From the NCBI GenBank assembly GCA_963717455.1, contig OY970336.1, positions 4,340,001 through 4,404,000 on the forward strand: a stretch of 64,000 nucleotides of DNA. Reading direction: 5' to 3'. Of this stretch, positions 49,372 to 58,669 are shown piece by piece. The position numbers were made by a program, and so were the translations under genes. Position 1 is the first letter of the stretch; each line of letters begins with the position of its first letter. The notes under the pieces are model-generated. The model had not been told where the DNA came from. It searched no databases and worked only from the letters and a program-made list of their open reading frames with translations. This DNA is from Bog-473 sp963717455. Its GTDB lineage: Bacteria > Actinomycetota > Acidimicrobiia > Acidimicrobiales > RAAP-2.

Positions 49372-50844
49372 GTGGCCGGACCCACCCGCTCCCTCCACCC
49401 TCGGCTGCCCGTCCTGGTCGGGCTCGGCACCGCGAGCGACGCTGCGCCCGTGGCCGATCTCATGACCGAGGCGGTGCACGCGGCCGCGGCCGATGCCGGC
49501 GCCCCCGGGCTGCTGGGCGCCGTCGACTGTGTCGCGGTGCCCCGGGGCTCGTGGTCGCTCACCGACCCCGCGCGCACCGTGGCCCGGCGCATCGGATCGC
49601 CCCGGGCACGCACGCTCCAATTCGAAGTCGGTGTCTCGCAACAAGAGGTCATCAACCACGCGCTCGCGGCCGTGTCGGCCGGCGAGCACGGTACGGTCGT
49701 CGTCGTCGGCGGCGAGGCGCGGTGCTGGGCCCGGAACGGGGGCAACGAGACGGACGAGGAAGCGGAGCCACCCGACCAGGTCGTGAGCCGGCCGCCCGAC
49801 CTCGTGGCACCGATCGAGCAGGCGGCGGGCATCGTCCTGCCCCCGGTGCAGCAGTACGCGCTCATCGAGAACGCGCTGGCGGCAGCGGCGCATCTGACGC
49901 CGGACGAACAACGCGACGAGATCGCGGCATTGTGGGCGCGCTGCAACGCGGTCGCCCGCCACAACCCAGAGGCCGCCTTCGCCGAGCCCCGCGACGCCGG
50001 CGCCATCGCCACGCCCGGCCCGCGCAACCGCCCCCTGGCGTTCCCCTACAACGTGTGGCACGCCAGCCAGTGGACCGTTGACCAGTCGTCGGCCCTCGTG
50101 ATCTGCTCGACCGAGCGGGCCCGTGCGGCCGGCGTCGCACCGGACCGTTGGCTCTTCCCGCACGTGGCGCTCCACTGCTCGACGGCAGTGACGCTGACCG
50201 CCCGGCGCCGGCTCTCCGCCTGGCCCGCGATGGCCGTGCTCGGCCGTGCCGCCGAACACCACCTGGGCCGGCGCCTGCGCGACATCGGGCTGGCCGAGGT
50301 GTACTCGTGCTTCCCGGCTGCGGTGCGGGTCCAACAGCGAGAGCTCGGCCTCGACCCTGCGGGCACCCCCACGCTCACCGGTGGCATGACCTTCGCCGGC
50401 GGCCCGTTCAACCACTTCGTCCTGCAGTCACTCGTCGCGCTGGGCCGGCGCTTGCGCACCGGCGCGGGCGAGCTCGGCCTCGTGACGACCGTGTCAGGCA
50501 TGCTCTCCAAGCCCGGCCTGGCGGTCTGGTCGGCCGACCCGCCGGGGCCCGTCACCCGGCCCTTCCTGGCCGACCTCGCCCCCGAGTCGTCGGCCGCCAC
50601 CGAGGTCGTCCCGGTCGTCGACACCGGGCCCCGACGCCCCACGATGGCCACCGTGGCCTCCTTCACCGTGACCTACGGCGGCACCACGGGGCTCGAGCCG
50701 GTCCGCACCGCCATCGTGGCCGACCTGCCCGATGGGGTGCGCACCGCAGCCGCCTGCGAAGATGCACCCACCGCCCGCCTCGCCGTGGCCGAGGGCCTCA
50801 TCGGGCGGGCGGTCGAGGTGAAGGACACGACATTCAGCCTGTGA
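49372..50844 (+). CDS. Thiolase-superfamily protein (acetyl-CoA acetyltransferase-like)
   Basis: 490 residues from GTG 49372. Thiolase fold: LGAVDCVAVPRGSW, then VVVVGGEARCWARN in the nucleophile region, and a C-terminal part with EVYSCFPAAVRVQQRELGL and TGGMTFAGGPFNHFVLQSLV, corresponding to the NVNGGAIALGHP-type block but changed to GGPFNH. The usual catalytic Cys-His-Cys set is not clearly kept, as in SCP-2/thiolase-like proteins. A C-terminal OB-like extension (MATVASFTVTYGG) is seen in actinobacterial relatives. Likely acts on acyl-CoA, perhaps in sterol or fatty-acid breakdown. Its stop overlaps the next start (GTGA). Confidence 0.85.
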   Translation: MAGPTRSLHPRLPVLVGLGTASDAAPVADLMTEAVHAAAADAGAPGLLGAVDCVAVPRGSWSLTDPARTVARRIGSPRARTLQFEVGVSQQEVINHALAAVSAGEHGTVVVVGGEARCWARNGGNETDEEAEPPDQVVSRPPDLVAPIEQAAGIVLPPVQQYALIENALAAAAHLTPDEQRDEIAALWARCNAVARHNPEAAFAEPRDAGAIATPGPRNRPLAFPYNVWHASQWTVDQSSALVICSTERARAAGVAPDRWLFPHVALHCSTAVTLTARRRLSAWPAMAVLGRAAEHHLGRRLRDIGLAEVYSCFPAAVRVQQRELGLDPAGTPTLTGGMTFAGGPFNHFVLQSLVALGRRLRTGAGELGLVTTVSGMLSKPGLAVWSADPPGPVTRPFLADLAPESSAATEVVPVVDTGPRRPTMATVASFTVTYGGTTGLEPVRTAIVADLPDGVRTAAACEDAPTARLAVAEGLIGRAVEVKDTTFSL

Positions 50845-52547
50845 GCGCACCACCCCCTCGCCCGGGCCGGCCGCGCCTGGTCGACCCGGAGCTGGCCGCC
50901 CGGGTCCCCGGTCTGCGGCGGATCGCGGGCATCGCACTCGCCGTGGCGGCGTTGAGCGCTGTCCTCGTCGTCGTGCAGGCCGTCGCGCTCGCCGACGTCG
51001 TGGAGCGCTCCTTGCTGCACCACGCACCGCTGGGCGCCCTGGTACCCGCCATCGTCCTCGTCGGCCTGGCCATCCTGGCCCGCGCCGCCCTGCACGGGGC
51101 GGGCGACCTGTCGGCCCACGGCGCCGCCGACCGCGTCGTGGCCCGGCTGCGCGCACAGCTGCTTCGCCACGCCCTCACGCTCGGGCCGAGCTGGCTGGCC
51201 GGGGAGCGCCCGGGCGAGCTGTCGCTCACCGCGACGCGAGGGCTGCGCTCGCTGCACACCTACTTCGCCCGGTATCTCCCCCAGGCCGCGTCCGCCGCCG
51301 TCATCCCCGTCCTGCTGCTCGCGTGGGTGGCGACCCAGGACTGGCTGTCGTTCGTGGTGGTGATCGCGTTGGTGCTGGCGGTGCCGCTCACGATGATCTA
51401 CTTCGGGCGCGAGGCGACGAAGCGGTCGGAGCGCCAGTGGCGGCGGCTCGGCTCCCTGGCGGGCCGCTTCCTCCAGCTGGTGGAGGGTCTGCCGACCCTG
51501 CGTGCCTTCCGGCGCGAGGAGCAGGGGCGCCGCGAGGTGGCGGCGGCCACCGAGGGGGTGCGCACCGCCAGCATCCGCACGCTCCGGGTCGCCTTCCTCT
51601 CGGCCCTCTCCATGGACATGATCGCCGGCTTCGGGGTCGGGTTCGTGGCGATGGTCCTCGGATTGCGGCTCCTGTGGGGAGAGCTGAGCCTGCAGACGGC
51701 CATGGCCGTCCTGCTCGTGGCACCGGAGATCTTCATCCCCTTGCGCCGCGCCGGCGCCGAGTTCCACGCCAGCACCGAAGGGCAGGCCGCGGCGGCTCGC
51801 GTCCTCGAGGTGCTCGGCACACCGGCGCCCACCGAGGCGGCGCCCGGTGCGGCACCCTCAGGCGCACGCTCTGGCGGCGCCGTGCGGCTCGACGTGGAGG
51901 ACCTCCAGGTCGACTACGAGCACCGTGACCGCCCCGCCCTCACGTCCCTCTCCCTCCATGCCGCACCCGGCACACGGGTGGCATTGACCGGCCCCTCGGG
52001 ATCGGGCAAGTCCACCGTGCTGGCAGCCCTCCTGTGCTTCGTCGAGCCCAGTGCGGGGACGCTGTCGCTCGACGGCAGACCCTCCAGCGCACTGACCGCC
52101 GCCGAATGGCGCGGCCACTTCTCGTGGCTCCCGCAGCGGCCCCACCTCTTCAACGCGACGATGGCACAGAACCTGCGGTTGGGGGCACCCGACGCTCCCG
52201 ACGGCGACCTGGTGGACGTGCTCGCCGCGGTCGGTCTGTCCGAGCTGCTGGGCAACCTGCCCGCCGGGCTCGGGACCGCCCTCGGCCACGACGGGCTCAC
52301 GTTGAGCTCGGGCGAACGGCAGCGGGTGGCCCTGGCCCGTGCCCTGCTGTGCCCCGCGCCCATCCTCCTGCTCGACGAGCCGACGGCGTCCCTCGACCCG
52401 CCCACCGTCGCCCGCCTGGCGCCGGCGATCGAACCGTGGCTGGAGGGCCGTACGGTCGTGGTGGCTGCGCACGAGCCCGTCCTCCTCCCCCGCTTCGACA
52501 CCGTGGTCACCCTGGCGGCCACCCTCCCTCTGGTGGTCTCTTCGTGA
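50841..52547 (+). CDS. cydD: CydD-type ABC exporter half
   Basis: 568 residues from GTG 50841 (GTGA overlap). Six-helix transmembrane domain (about 25-300) and ATP-binding domain (about 345-560): Walker A LTGPSGSGKST, Q-loop FSWLPQRPHLF, signature LSSGERQRVALARAL, Walker B ILLLDEPTASLD, and AAHEP switch His. CydD pairs with CydC to export thiols (cysteine, glutathione) needed for cytochrome bd assembly. No cydAB is in the window, so the symbol rests on similarity and tandem order only. Confidence 0.8.
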   Translation: MSAPPPRPGRPRLVDPELAARVPGLRRIAGIALAVAALSAVLVVVQAVALADVVERSLLHHAPLGALVPAIVLVGLAILARAALHGAGDLSAHGAADRVVARLRAQLLRHALTLGPSWLAGERPGELSLTATRGLRSLHTYFARYLPQAASAAVIPVLLLAWVATQDWLSFVVVIALVLAVPLTMIYFGREATKRSERQWRRLGSLAGRFLQLVEGLPTLRAFRREEQGRREVAAATEGVRTASIRTLRVAFLSALSMDMIAGFGVGFVAMVLGLRLLWGELSLQTAMAVLLVAPEIFIPLRRAGAEFHASTEGQAAAARVLEVLGTPAPTEAAPGAAPSGARSGGAVRLDVEDLQVDYEHRDRPALTSLSLHAAPGTRVALTGPSGSGKSTVLAALLCFVEPSAGTLSLDGRPSSALTAAEWRGHFSWLPQRPHLFNATMAQNLRLGAPDAPDGDLVDVLAAVGLSELLGNLPAGLGTALGHDGLTLSSGERQRVALARALLCPAPILLLDEPTASLDPPTVARLAPAIEPWLEGRTVVVAAHEPVLLPRFDTVVTLAATLPLVVSS

Positions 52548-54220
52548 GCGCCGACCACCGGGGCGGCTCCCTGCGCCGCGTCCTCGCCGCGCCCGGCACG
52601 CCCTACGGCCGGCTGGCGGTGGCGGGCCTGCTCGGCCTCGCGGCCGCCGCGGCGACCATCGGCCTGCTGGCCGGTTCGGGATACGTGGTCGGCCGGGCCG
52701 CCCTGCGGCCCGGCCTCAATGCGATTGTCGGCATCCTGGCCGCCGTGGAGGTACTGGCCTTCCTCCGCGGGCCCCTGCGCTACGAGGAGCGCCTGGTGGG
52801 TCATGACGCCGCGCTGCGCGCGCTGACACGGTGGCGGGTGTGGCTCTACGACTGCCTGACCCCACGCGTGCCGGCCGCCCTCGCCGGATGGCGAAGCGGC
52901 GACCTCCTCGCCCTTGCCATCGACGACGTCGACGCCCTGCAGGACCTCTACCTGCGCACCCTGCTGCCGGTGGTGATCGCCGTGGGCGCGGGGGTGATCG
53001 GGACGGTAGCGGTCGGCCTGATCCTGCCCTGGGCCGCGCTTGCACTCGGGATCCCGCTCCTGCTCGCACTGGCCGTGCCGGCGGTGCTGACCTGGCGGCG
53101 CAGCGGCGACGCCGAGGTGGCAGCGCTGTCCGGCACGCTGTCGGCGCAGGTCGTCGACGCGCTGGCGGGGGCGCCCGAGCTGCTGGCCTTCGGCGCTGAC
53201 GAGGCAGTACTGGGCGCCGTGGAGGCGCTGGGCACCCGCACGGACGCGCTCGATCGCCACCACGCACGCATCGCCACAGCCAGCACGCTCGTCATCGCGC
53301 TCTGCCTCGCCGCGGCGGTCACCGGCGTGCTCGCACTCGGGGTGGCGGCGGTCCACGGGCGCAACCTGGGGCAGGTCATGGTGGCGGTGCTCCCCCTGGC
53401 CGTGCTCGCGACCTTCGAGACGGTCCCGAATGTGCCACACGCCGTGGCCCGGTCACTTGCCGTGCGCGCCTCGGCCAATCGGCTCTTCGCACTCGAGACG
53501 GTGCCCGTCCCCGTACACGACCCCGACGCGCCGGCGGCGCCGGCGGCCGCCGTGCCCGAGGTGGCCTTCGAGGATGCCGCCCTCCGTTACGGGCCGGGGC
53601 TGCCCCGCGCCCTCGACGGCGTCAGCCTCCGGGTACCCCCCGGCGGCCGGGTCGCCGTCACCGGCTCGAGTGGCGCCGGGAAGTCGAGCCTGGTCACCGC
53701 GCTCCTGCGCTTCTGGCCCCTCGAGAGCGGCACGCTGTCGCTCGACGGGACCGACGTGGAGCGCCTCTCCCAGCATGACGCCCGCGCCGCCTGCGCGCTG
53801 GCGGACCAGCGGGCCCAGATGTTCGCCGGGACGCTGCGGTCCAACCTGACGCTGGCCCGCCCCGACGCCGGCATGGACGAGATGGCCGCCGCGCTGCGGG
53901 CCGCCTGCCTCGATACCTGGGTGGACGCGTTGCCCGACGGGCTCGATACCCCGGTGGGCGAGGACGGAGTGGCGCTCTCAGGCGGTGAGCGGCGGCGCCT
54001 GGCCGTCGCCCGCGCCCTGCTCGCCCCGGGCCCGGTGGTGATCCTCGACGAGCCCACCAGCGGCCTCGACCCCCAGCTGGCCGACGAGCTCATGGGGCGC
54101 GTCCTCGCCGCGGCCGGGGACCGCGGCGTGCTGGTGATCACGCACCGAGCAAACGAGGCGGCGCGGTGCGAGACGACCGTCGCCCTGGAGGCAGGGCGCG
54201 TGGTCTCCGTGCTGCCCTGA
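52544..54220 (+). CDS. cydC: CydC-type ABC exporter half
   Basis: 558 residues from GTG 52544, overlapping cydD by GTGA. Transmembrane domain (about 20-300) with LLAGSGYVVGRAALRPG near the start, as in CydC, then ATPase with Walker A VTGSSGAGKSSLV, Q-loop ALADQRAQMFAGT, signature LSGGERRRLAVARAL, Walker B VVILDEPTSGLD and ITHRA. Expected to form a heterodimer with the preceding protein. Pair may serve another heterodimeric exporter role, since cytochrome bd genes are not seen. Confidence 0.8.
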   Translation: MSADHRGGSLRRVLAAPGTPYGRLAVAGLLGLAAAAATIGLLAGSGYVVGRAALRPGLNAIVGILAAVEVLAFLRGPLRYEERLVGHDAALRALTRWRVWLYDCLTPRVPAALAGWRSGDLLALAIDDVDALQDLYLRTLLPVVIAVGAGVIGTVAVGLILPWAALALGIPLLLALAVPAVLTWRRSGDAEVAALSGTLSAQVVDALAGAPELLAFGADEAVLGAVEALGTRTDALDRHHARIATASTLVIALCLAAAVTGVLALGVAAVHGRNLGQVMVAVLPLAVLATFETVPNVPHAVARSLAVRASANRLFALETVPVPVHDPDAPAAPAAAVPEVAFEDAALRYGPGLPRALDGVSLRVPPGGRVAVTGSSGAGKSSLVTALLRFWPLESGTLSLDGTDVERLSQHDARAACALADQRAQMFAGTLRSNLTLARPDAGMDEMAAALRAACLDTWVDALPDGLDTPVGEDGVALSGGERRRLAVARALLAPGPVVILDEPTSGLDPQLADELMGRVLAAAGDRGVLVITHRANEAARCETTVALEAGRVVSVLP

Positions 54221-54227
54221 CGAGCGC

Positions 54228-55930
54228 TCAGCTCCGCGAGCGCAGGTAGCCCAGGGCGATGGTCGCCGCGGCAAGGCCGTGGCCACCACCGTCGTGCCTA
54301 CCCAGCGGCGTTCCGAGCGCAGATCCACCGGACCCGCCCGACGGGCACCACGCGTTCGAGGGCACGCCGGCGCAGGGGTTGGCCATGGTGGGCAGGCCCG
54401 CGGGCAGCGGCTCGAGGTGCACTCCCGTCTGCGCCGGGTAGTTCGAGCCGGCGGGACACGGGAAGAGGCGGGCGTCGCACTCGGCCTGGGCGACCAACGT
54501 GTTGTCTGCGTTCGTCGTCGTCGTGGTGACGCCGCATGTGGGCTGGAGCTGCTCCAGGTTCGCCGGCGCGCTCCCCGTGGCGCCGTGTTGTCGGCGTAGC
54601 AGTTTGACGGGAGTCCGGAGTGCAGGACGATCTGCCCGAAATCGGCGTTGGACGGGTTGCCGAAGTAGCCGTCGTTGACGAAGGTGTTCCCCTTCAGCGC
54701 GTCGCCCTCCGGCTCGAAGACGCACCCGAGCCCCGAAGTTTGGAAACCGCCGAAGTTGGCGCACTTCTGGTTGAGCGACGGCGTGCCGCTGTCGGGGTAG
54801 GGGACGAACAGGACACCCCAGGCGCCGTTGTTCGAGAACGTGTTGTCCATGACCGTGTCGTTGCGTCCTCCCGAGACCGTCATGCCCGTCCCGATGGGAC
54901 CGGCGGCGGCATCGCCCGCTTCTGGCGTGTCGCCGTTGTTGTTGTCGTGCACGTTGTTGTGGATGAAGACCCAGCACGAGTGCGTGTGGGTGATGGAGCT
55001 GGTGCCACCGTTGGGGCAGTCCCCGTTCTGGGGCGGAGGCGGGTCGCCGGCGATCTGGGTGTCGGTGTCGATGCCATCCTGGTTGTTGTCGAACTGCGAG
55101 TTCTCGATGACGATCGCGCCGCCAGAATTGGTGCCCGAGTAGCCGAGCGCGTTGTTCTCCATCCAGGCGTGGTCGATCGTGACGTCGCACACCTGGTGGC
55201 AGGCACCCACGTACATGCCCGAGTCGTTCATGTTGGACCCGTAGATCTGGTTCCAGCTCGCCGGGCCCTGCGCGTTGGACGAGAAGATCCCGTACTGGGC
55301 CGCCGACGTCTCGTCGCTGAAGTAGGAGGACGTGCCGGTCAGGTAGGTGCCCGTGTACCCGGTCAGACCGATCTTCCCCGACCCATCGCCTCCGTTCCAC
55401 CACACCTGGTTCCCCGAGTCGCCCGCGCCGCCGAGGAAGTTGCAGGCCGTGAGGTTCTCGATGCTCACGTCGTTCGCCTTCCACACCACGATCCCGTTGC
55501 GCCCCTGCGCCTTGCCGCCGACGACCGGGCCGAAGTTCTGGTACTGCGGGTCGGAACTGCACGGGGTCGGGGCACCAGCGAGCGTTCCGTCCACGATGAC
55601 GCTGTCGCGATTCATTCCACGGATGGTCAGGTTCGACGTGTGCACGACCACGCCTCCGTGGTCGCCCGAGCTGAGAAGGGAGGCCGACGTGACGTGGGCG
55701 TCGTCTGTCTCGTGGTAGTCGCCGGGGGCGACCAGGATGTCATCGCCCGGCTGCGCAGCGTTCACGGCGGCCTGAATCGACGAGTACTGCCCGGCATGGC
55801 CGTGGTAGGTGCCGACGAGCAGCACCGCGGGCGAGCTACCGCCCGACGAGCACGACACCAGCACCGACCCGGTGAGCAGGGCGGCGCCCAGCGCGCCCAG
55901 GCGGCGCACCACGATCGTCCTTCGTGCCAT
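54228..55930 (-). CDS. Beta-helix (pectate-lyase-fold) lipoprotein, split by a frameshift
   Basis: ATG 55930. Lipoprotein signal MARRTIVVRRLGALGAALLTG followed by lipobox VLVSC, then SSGGSS. From SSIQAAVNAAQPGDDILVAPGDYHE on, the right-handed parallel beta-helix pattern of Pbh1 repeats appears: many N-rich turns (NNQDGIDTD, NNVHDNNNGDT, DNTFSNNGAWG). The first frame is good to CYADNTAPRG; the next frame continues GSAPANLEQLQPTCGV and a Cys/Pro-rich end to 54228. One base is missing near 54580 in a GGCGCC context. About 560 residues when joined. A carbohydrate-binding or lyase role at the cell surface is likely; catalytic residues not identified. Confidence 0.75.
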
Positions 55931-56094
55931 GGCCGCTCCCATACGGGTCGATGGGCCAGCGGAGGCCAACAGCCGTTTGGGCCCCCGGGGCGAACCTACT
56001 CCCCCGCCTGCCCTCATGCCGGGTGGACGCTGCGGCACCGTTGACGAAGGCGCCGAATCCGGCCGCGATCCGCGAGGGCGTGCGCCGCCCCGCG

Positions 56095-56748
56095 TCAGCG
56101 CTCGGGTCCCGCCTCCGGCTCGGCGGCGAGCCGCCACCGGATCTCGGCCACCGGCGGCGCCGGGTACTCGAGCCGGCCCGGCCGCCAGCCCGTGGCGATC
56201 TTTTGTGGCCCTGGGCCGTCCTCGGTCCAGATGTGGCAGGTGTTGGCCAAGAAGCTGAAGTCACGCTCGCCCATGGGGTGCGTGCCGTCCCCCTTCTCGG
56301 CCTGCCAGGCGGCCGACGAGGTGACGCCCTGCACCACGACGGGCCCGAGGGCCCGAGCGAGGAACTCGAGATGGCTGCAGCCGCGCTGTCGGCCGAAGCG
56401 CTCCTGGACCGCGTTCGTGTAGCCCCGCGCAACGGAGAGGCCGATCAGGTCGCGGAAGCTCGCCTGAATGTCGGTGCACTCGGCGTGCGGGTACGTCCGC
56501 ATTTCGGCCGCCGCGTCGACGATCGCCATGTCGGCGCGGCGGACCACGATGCCCAGCTCCATGAGGTGGAGGTCGCGCGGGCCGTGTGTGCCGCCCGCCC
56601 ACGGCCGCTCGTCGTGCAGGGTCCCGACCACTGCGAAGTACTCGCCCCGGTCGAACACCTCCATCGTGATGGTCCGCCGGTGGACGGGATCCTCGCCGGA
56701 CTCCGGGTCGGGCCGGAGCGCGGCGAGCGTCGGCGAGGGTTCAGGCAC
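56095..56748 (-). CDS. DUF2889-family protein
   Basis: 217 residues from GTG 56748, overlapping the histidine-phosphatase stop by 8 nt. Domain matches DUF2889 as I recall it: VHRRTITMEVFDRGEYFAVVGTLHDERP at the start, then LGIVVRRADMAIVDAAAEMRTYPHAEC, DLIGLSVARGYTNAV, and GCSHLEFLARALGP. Function unknown; no signal peptide or membrane segment. Last gene of the compact operon running from 60632. Confidence 0.8.
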   Translation of the reverse strand: MPEPSPTLAALRPDPESGEDPVHRRTITMEVFDRGEYFAVVGTLHDERPWAGGTHGPRDLHLMELGIVVRRADMAIVDAAAEMRTYPHAECTDIQASFRDLIGLSVARGYTNAVQERFGRQRGCSHLEFLARALGPVVVQGVTSSAAWQAEKGDGTHPMGERDFSFLANTCHIWTEDGPGPQKIATGWRPGRLEYPAPPVAEIRWRLAAEPEAGPER

Positions 56749-57367
56749 CGGTCGATTGTGGCGCTCCGCCGCTCCGGGGCGCCAACGCGACCTCGTTGAA
56801 CCCGTGCAGAATGGGCGCGTCACGGTTCCAGCCGATGCGGGTCACCGACGCCGTGCGCAGGTGCAGGCGCCAATACAGGTCGGTCGTGCCGAGGGCCCAG
56901 GCCACCGCCGCCTTGATCGGCGTCACGTGGCTCACCACGACGACGTCACCATCGGGCCGGCGCCCCCCTTGACCCTCCGCTGCGAAGAGCTCCTCGCAGG
57001 CAGCACCGACCCGCACGTCCACCTCCGCCAGCGTCTCCCCGCCCGCGGGGCGGAAGGCGCGGTCGCTGCGCCATTGCTGCCAGACCGAGGCCGGGATCCC
57101 GCCCAGGGGCTGACACTCGAGCTCGCCGTAGTCCACCTCGACCCAGCGCTCGTCCACGGTGATCGGCAGACCGAGCGCCAGGAGCACGGCCGTGTCGCGG
57201 GCCCGTCTCAGCGGGCTGGTGCGCAGCTCGGCCACCGGCGCGGTCAAGAGCGACCGGGCCGCCGCGGCCTGCTCGCGGCCCGACGGCGTCAGCTCGGCGT
57301 CGGTCCGCCCGAGGAGGAGCCCCTGGGCATTGGCCACCGACTCGCCGTGGCGCACCAGGATCAGCAT
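56741..57367 (-). CDS. Histidine phosphatase (phosphoglycerate-mutase superfamily)
   Basis: 208 residues from ATG 57367. Catalytic RHG motif LILVRHGESVAN, LTPSGREQAAAA, TSPLRRARDTA (second Arg), Glu in WVEVDYGELECQP, and the second His in VVVSHVTPIKAA. It forms a phospho-His intermediate to remove phosphate from a small molecule. Relatives of this size include alpha-ribazole phosphatase and RNase-H-associated phosphatases. In actinobacteria such a gene is often next to the zinc-ribbon protein encoded 16 nt upstream. Confidence 0.9.
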   Translation of the reverse strand: MLILVRHGESVANAQGLLLGRTDAELTPSGREQAAAARSLLTAPVAELRTSPLRRARDTAVLLALGLPITVDERWVEVDYGELECQPLGGIPASVWQQWRSDRAFRPAGGETLAEVDVRVGAACEELFAAEGQGGRRPDGDVVVVSHVTPIKAAVAWALGTTDLYWRLHLRTASVTRIGWNRDAPILHGFNEVALAPRSGGAPQSTGA

Positions 57368-57383
57368 CGGGGCCACACGCCGT

Positions 57384-58103
57384 TCAGACGGGGACGAGGA
57401 TCCGCCCGCACTGCTCGCAGGTGGCGACCTCGCCGGGGGGGAGGGCCCGGATCTTCTCGACCTCGACCGAGGAGAGCTCGAGGTGGCACCCGTCGCAGTG
57501 GTTCTTGATGAGGCGGGCCGCTCCTGTGCCCCGCAGGCGCGCCCGCAGCGTCTCGTAGCGGTCCGACAGCGCGGCCGGCACCAACGCGGCCTCCGCAACC
57601 CGGGACCCGACGGCAGCCGCCAGCTCGGCGTCGATCTCGAGCCCGTCGCCGGCCACCTGGGCCCGGATCTCGTCGGCCCGAGCCTCCAGCGGCGCCATGC
57701 GCTCGCGCAGCGCGGCCAACTCCGTGTCGACGCGGTCCTGGTCCAGCATCGCCACCAATTCCAGCTCCTCGAGCTCGGCCCGGCGCTCGGCCAGGTGCCG
57801 CACCTCATCGCTCATCGCCTGCAGGTCGCGCCCTGAAGAGCTGGTGGCGGCGTAGAGGCGCTGCTCGATGCTGGTGCGGCGCTCGCTGATGCCGCCGATC
57901 TTTTCCTCGAGGTCCTTCTGGGTGGCCGCCAGCGCGGCGCGCCGGGCCGCGGCGTCCGACCGCTCGGCCTCCAGCCCCGCCAGCTCCGCCTCCAACGCAG
58001 CGAGCCCCGACGCCTCGGCCAGCGCGGCGCGGCGGTGCCGCAGCTGGGTGATGGCCGTATCGAGGTCCTGGACCGCCAGCAGGTGGGCGAGGGTATCCGT
58101 CAC
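57384..58103 (-). CDS. Coiled-coil protein with C4-type zinc ribbon
   Basis: 239 residues from GTG 58103, overlapping the Nudix stop as GTGA. Residues about 10-165 form a long Ala/Glu/Arg-rich coiled-coil hairpin; the C-terminal zinc ribbon has CDGCHLEL and CEQCGRILV (two CxxC pairs). This is the CT398/zf-RING_7 architecture. Proposed roles in secretion or RNA/DNA metabolism are unproven. Conserved neighbour of Nif3-like or phosphatase/RNase H genes in actinobacteria. Confidence 0.88.
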   Translation of the reverse strand: MTDTLAHLLAVQDLDTAITQLRHRRAALAEASGLAALEAELAGLEAERSDAAARRAALAATQKDLEEKIGGISERRTSIEQRLYAATSSSGRDLQAMSDEVRHLAERRAELEELELVAMLDQDRVDTELAALRERMAPLEARADEIRAQVAGDGLEIDAELAAAVGSRVAEAALVPAALSDRYETLRARLRGTGAARLIKNHCDGCHLELSSVEVEKIRALPPGEVATCEQCGRILVPV

Positions 58104-58669
58104 GAGAGGCCCTGGTAGGCGGCCCGAGCTAGGGGCAGCGCGTCGACCAGCCCGGCGTCCGCCAGGGCCAACGCCTCGTCCCAGTCGCACCAGCGGGCGT
58201 CGGGGCTCTCGTCGGGCGGGGGGTGGGGGTCCTCGTCCGCCCCGACCAACAGGTAGCGCAGGTCGAGATGCGTGTGGCCCAGGGCCGCCTCGTGGACGTC
58301 GACATGGATGAGACGTGGGCCTGACGGAGGGTGCGCCACGGCGAGACCGAGCTCCTCGGTGGCCTCCCGCCTGGCGGCTGCATCGGGGGTCTCCCCCGGG
58401 TCGATGTGGCCGCCGGGCTGCATCCAGATCCCAAGACGCTTGTGCCGGTGCAGCACGGTGCCGCGCCGCCCGACGACGATGCCCGAGGCCGTGACGTGGG
58501 TCGGGCCGGCGTGCTCGTCGCAGGGATCGGTCAGGAGGGCCAGCTCGGAGAGGAAGCGCTCGCGGGCCGCGACCTCATGCGGCGATGCGGGCTCGTGGCC
58601 CTCGACCAGGGCTCGCAGGTCCTCCGTGGTGGCGCCCGTCGTGGGACCCATCACGCGAATCCCTAGCAC
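58100..58669 (-). CDS. Nudix hydrolase
   Basis: 189 residues from ATG 58669; ATG 58651 is possible and avoids the 7-nt overlap with the PhzF stop. Nudix box at about 91-113: GGHIDPGETPDAAARREATEEL fits GX5EX7REUXEEXGU with all catalytic Glu present. It cleaves a nucleoside diphosphate linked to another group. N-terminal segment LRALVEGHEPASPHEVAARERFL is typical of a sanitising actinobacterial subgroup. Substrate unknown. Confidence 0.9.
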   Translation of the reverse strand: MLGIRVMGPTTGATTEDLRALVEGHEPASPHEVAARERFLSELALLTDPCDEHAGPTHVTASGIVVGRRGTVLHRHKRLGIWMQPGGHIDPGETPDAAARREATEELGLAVAHPPSGPRLIHVDVHEAALGHTHLDLRYLLVGADEDPHPPPDESPDARWCDWDEALALADAGLVDALPLARAAYQGLS

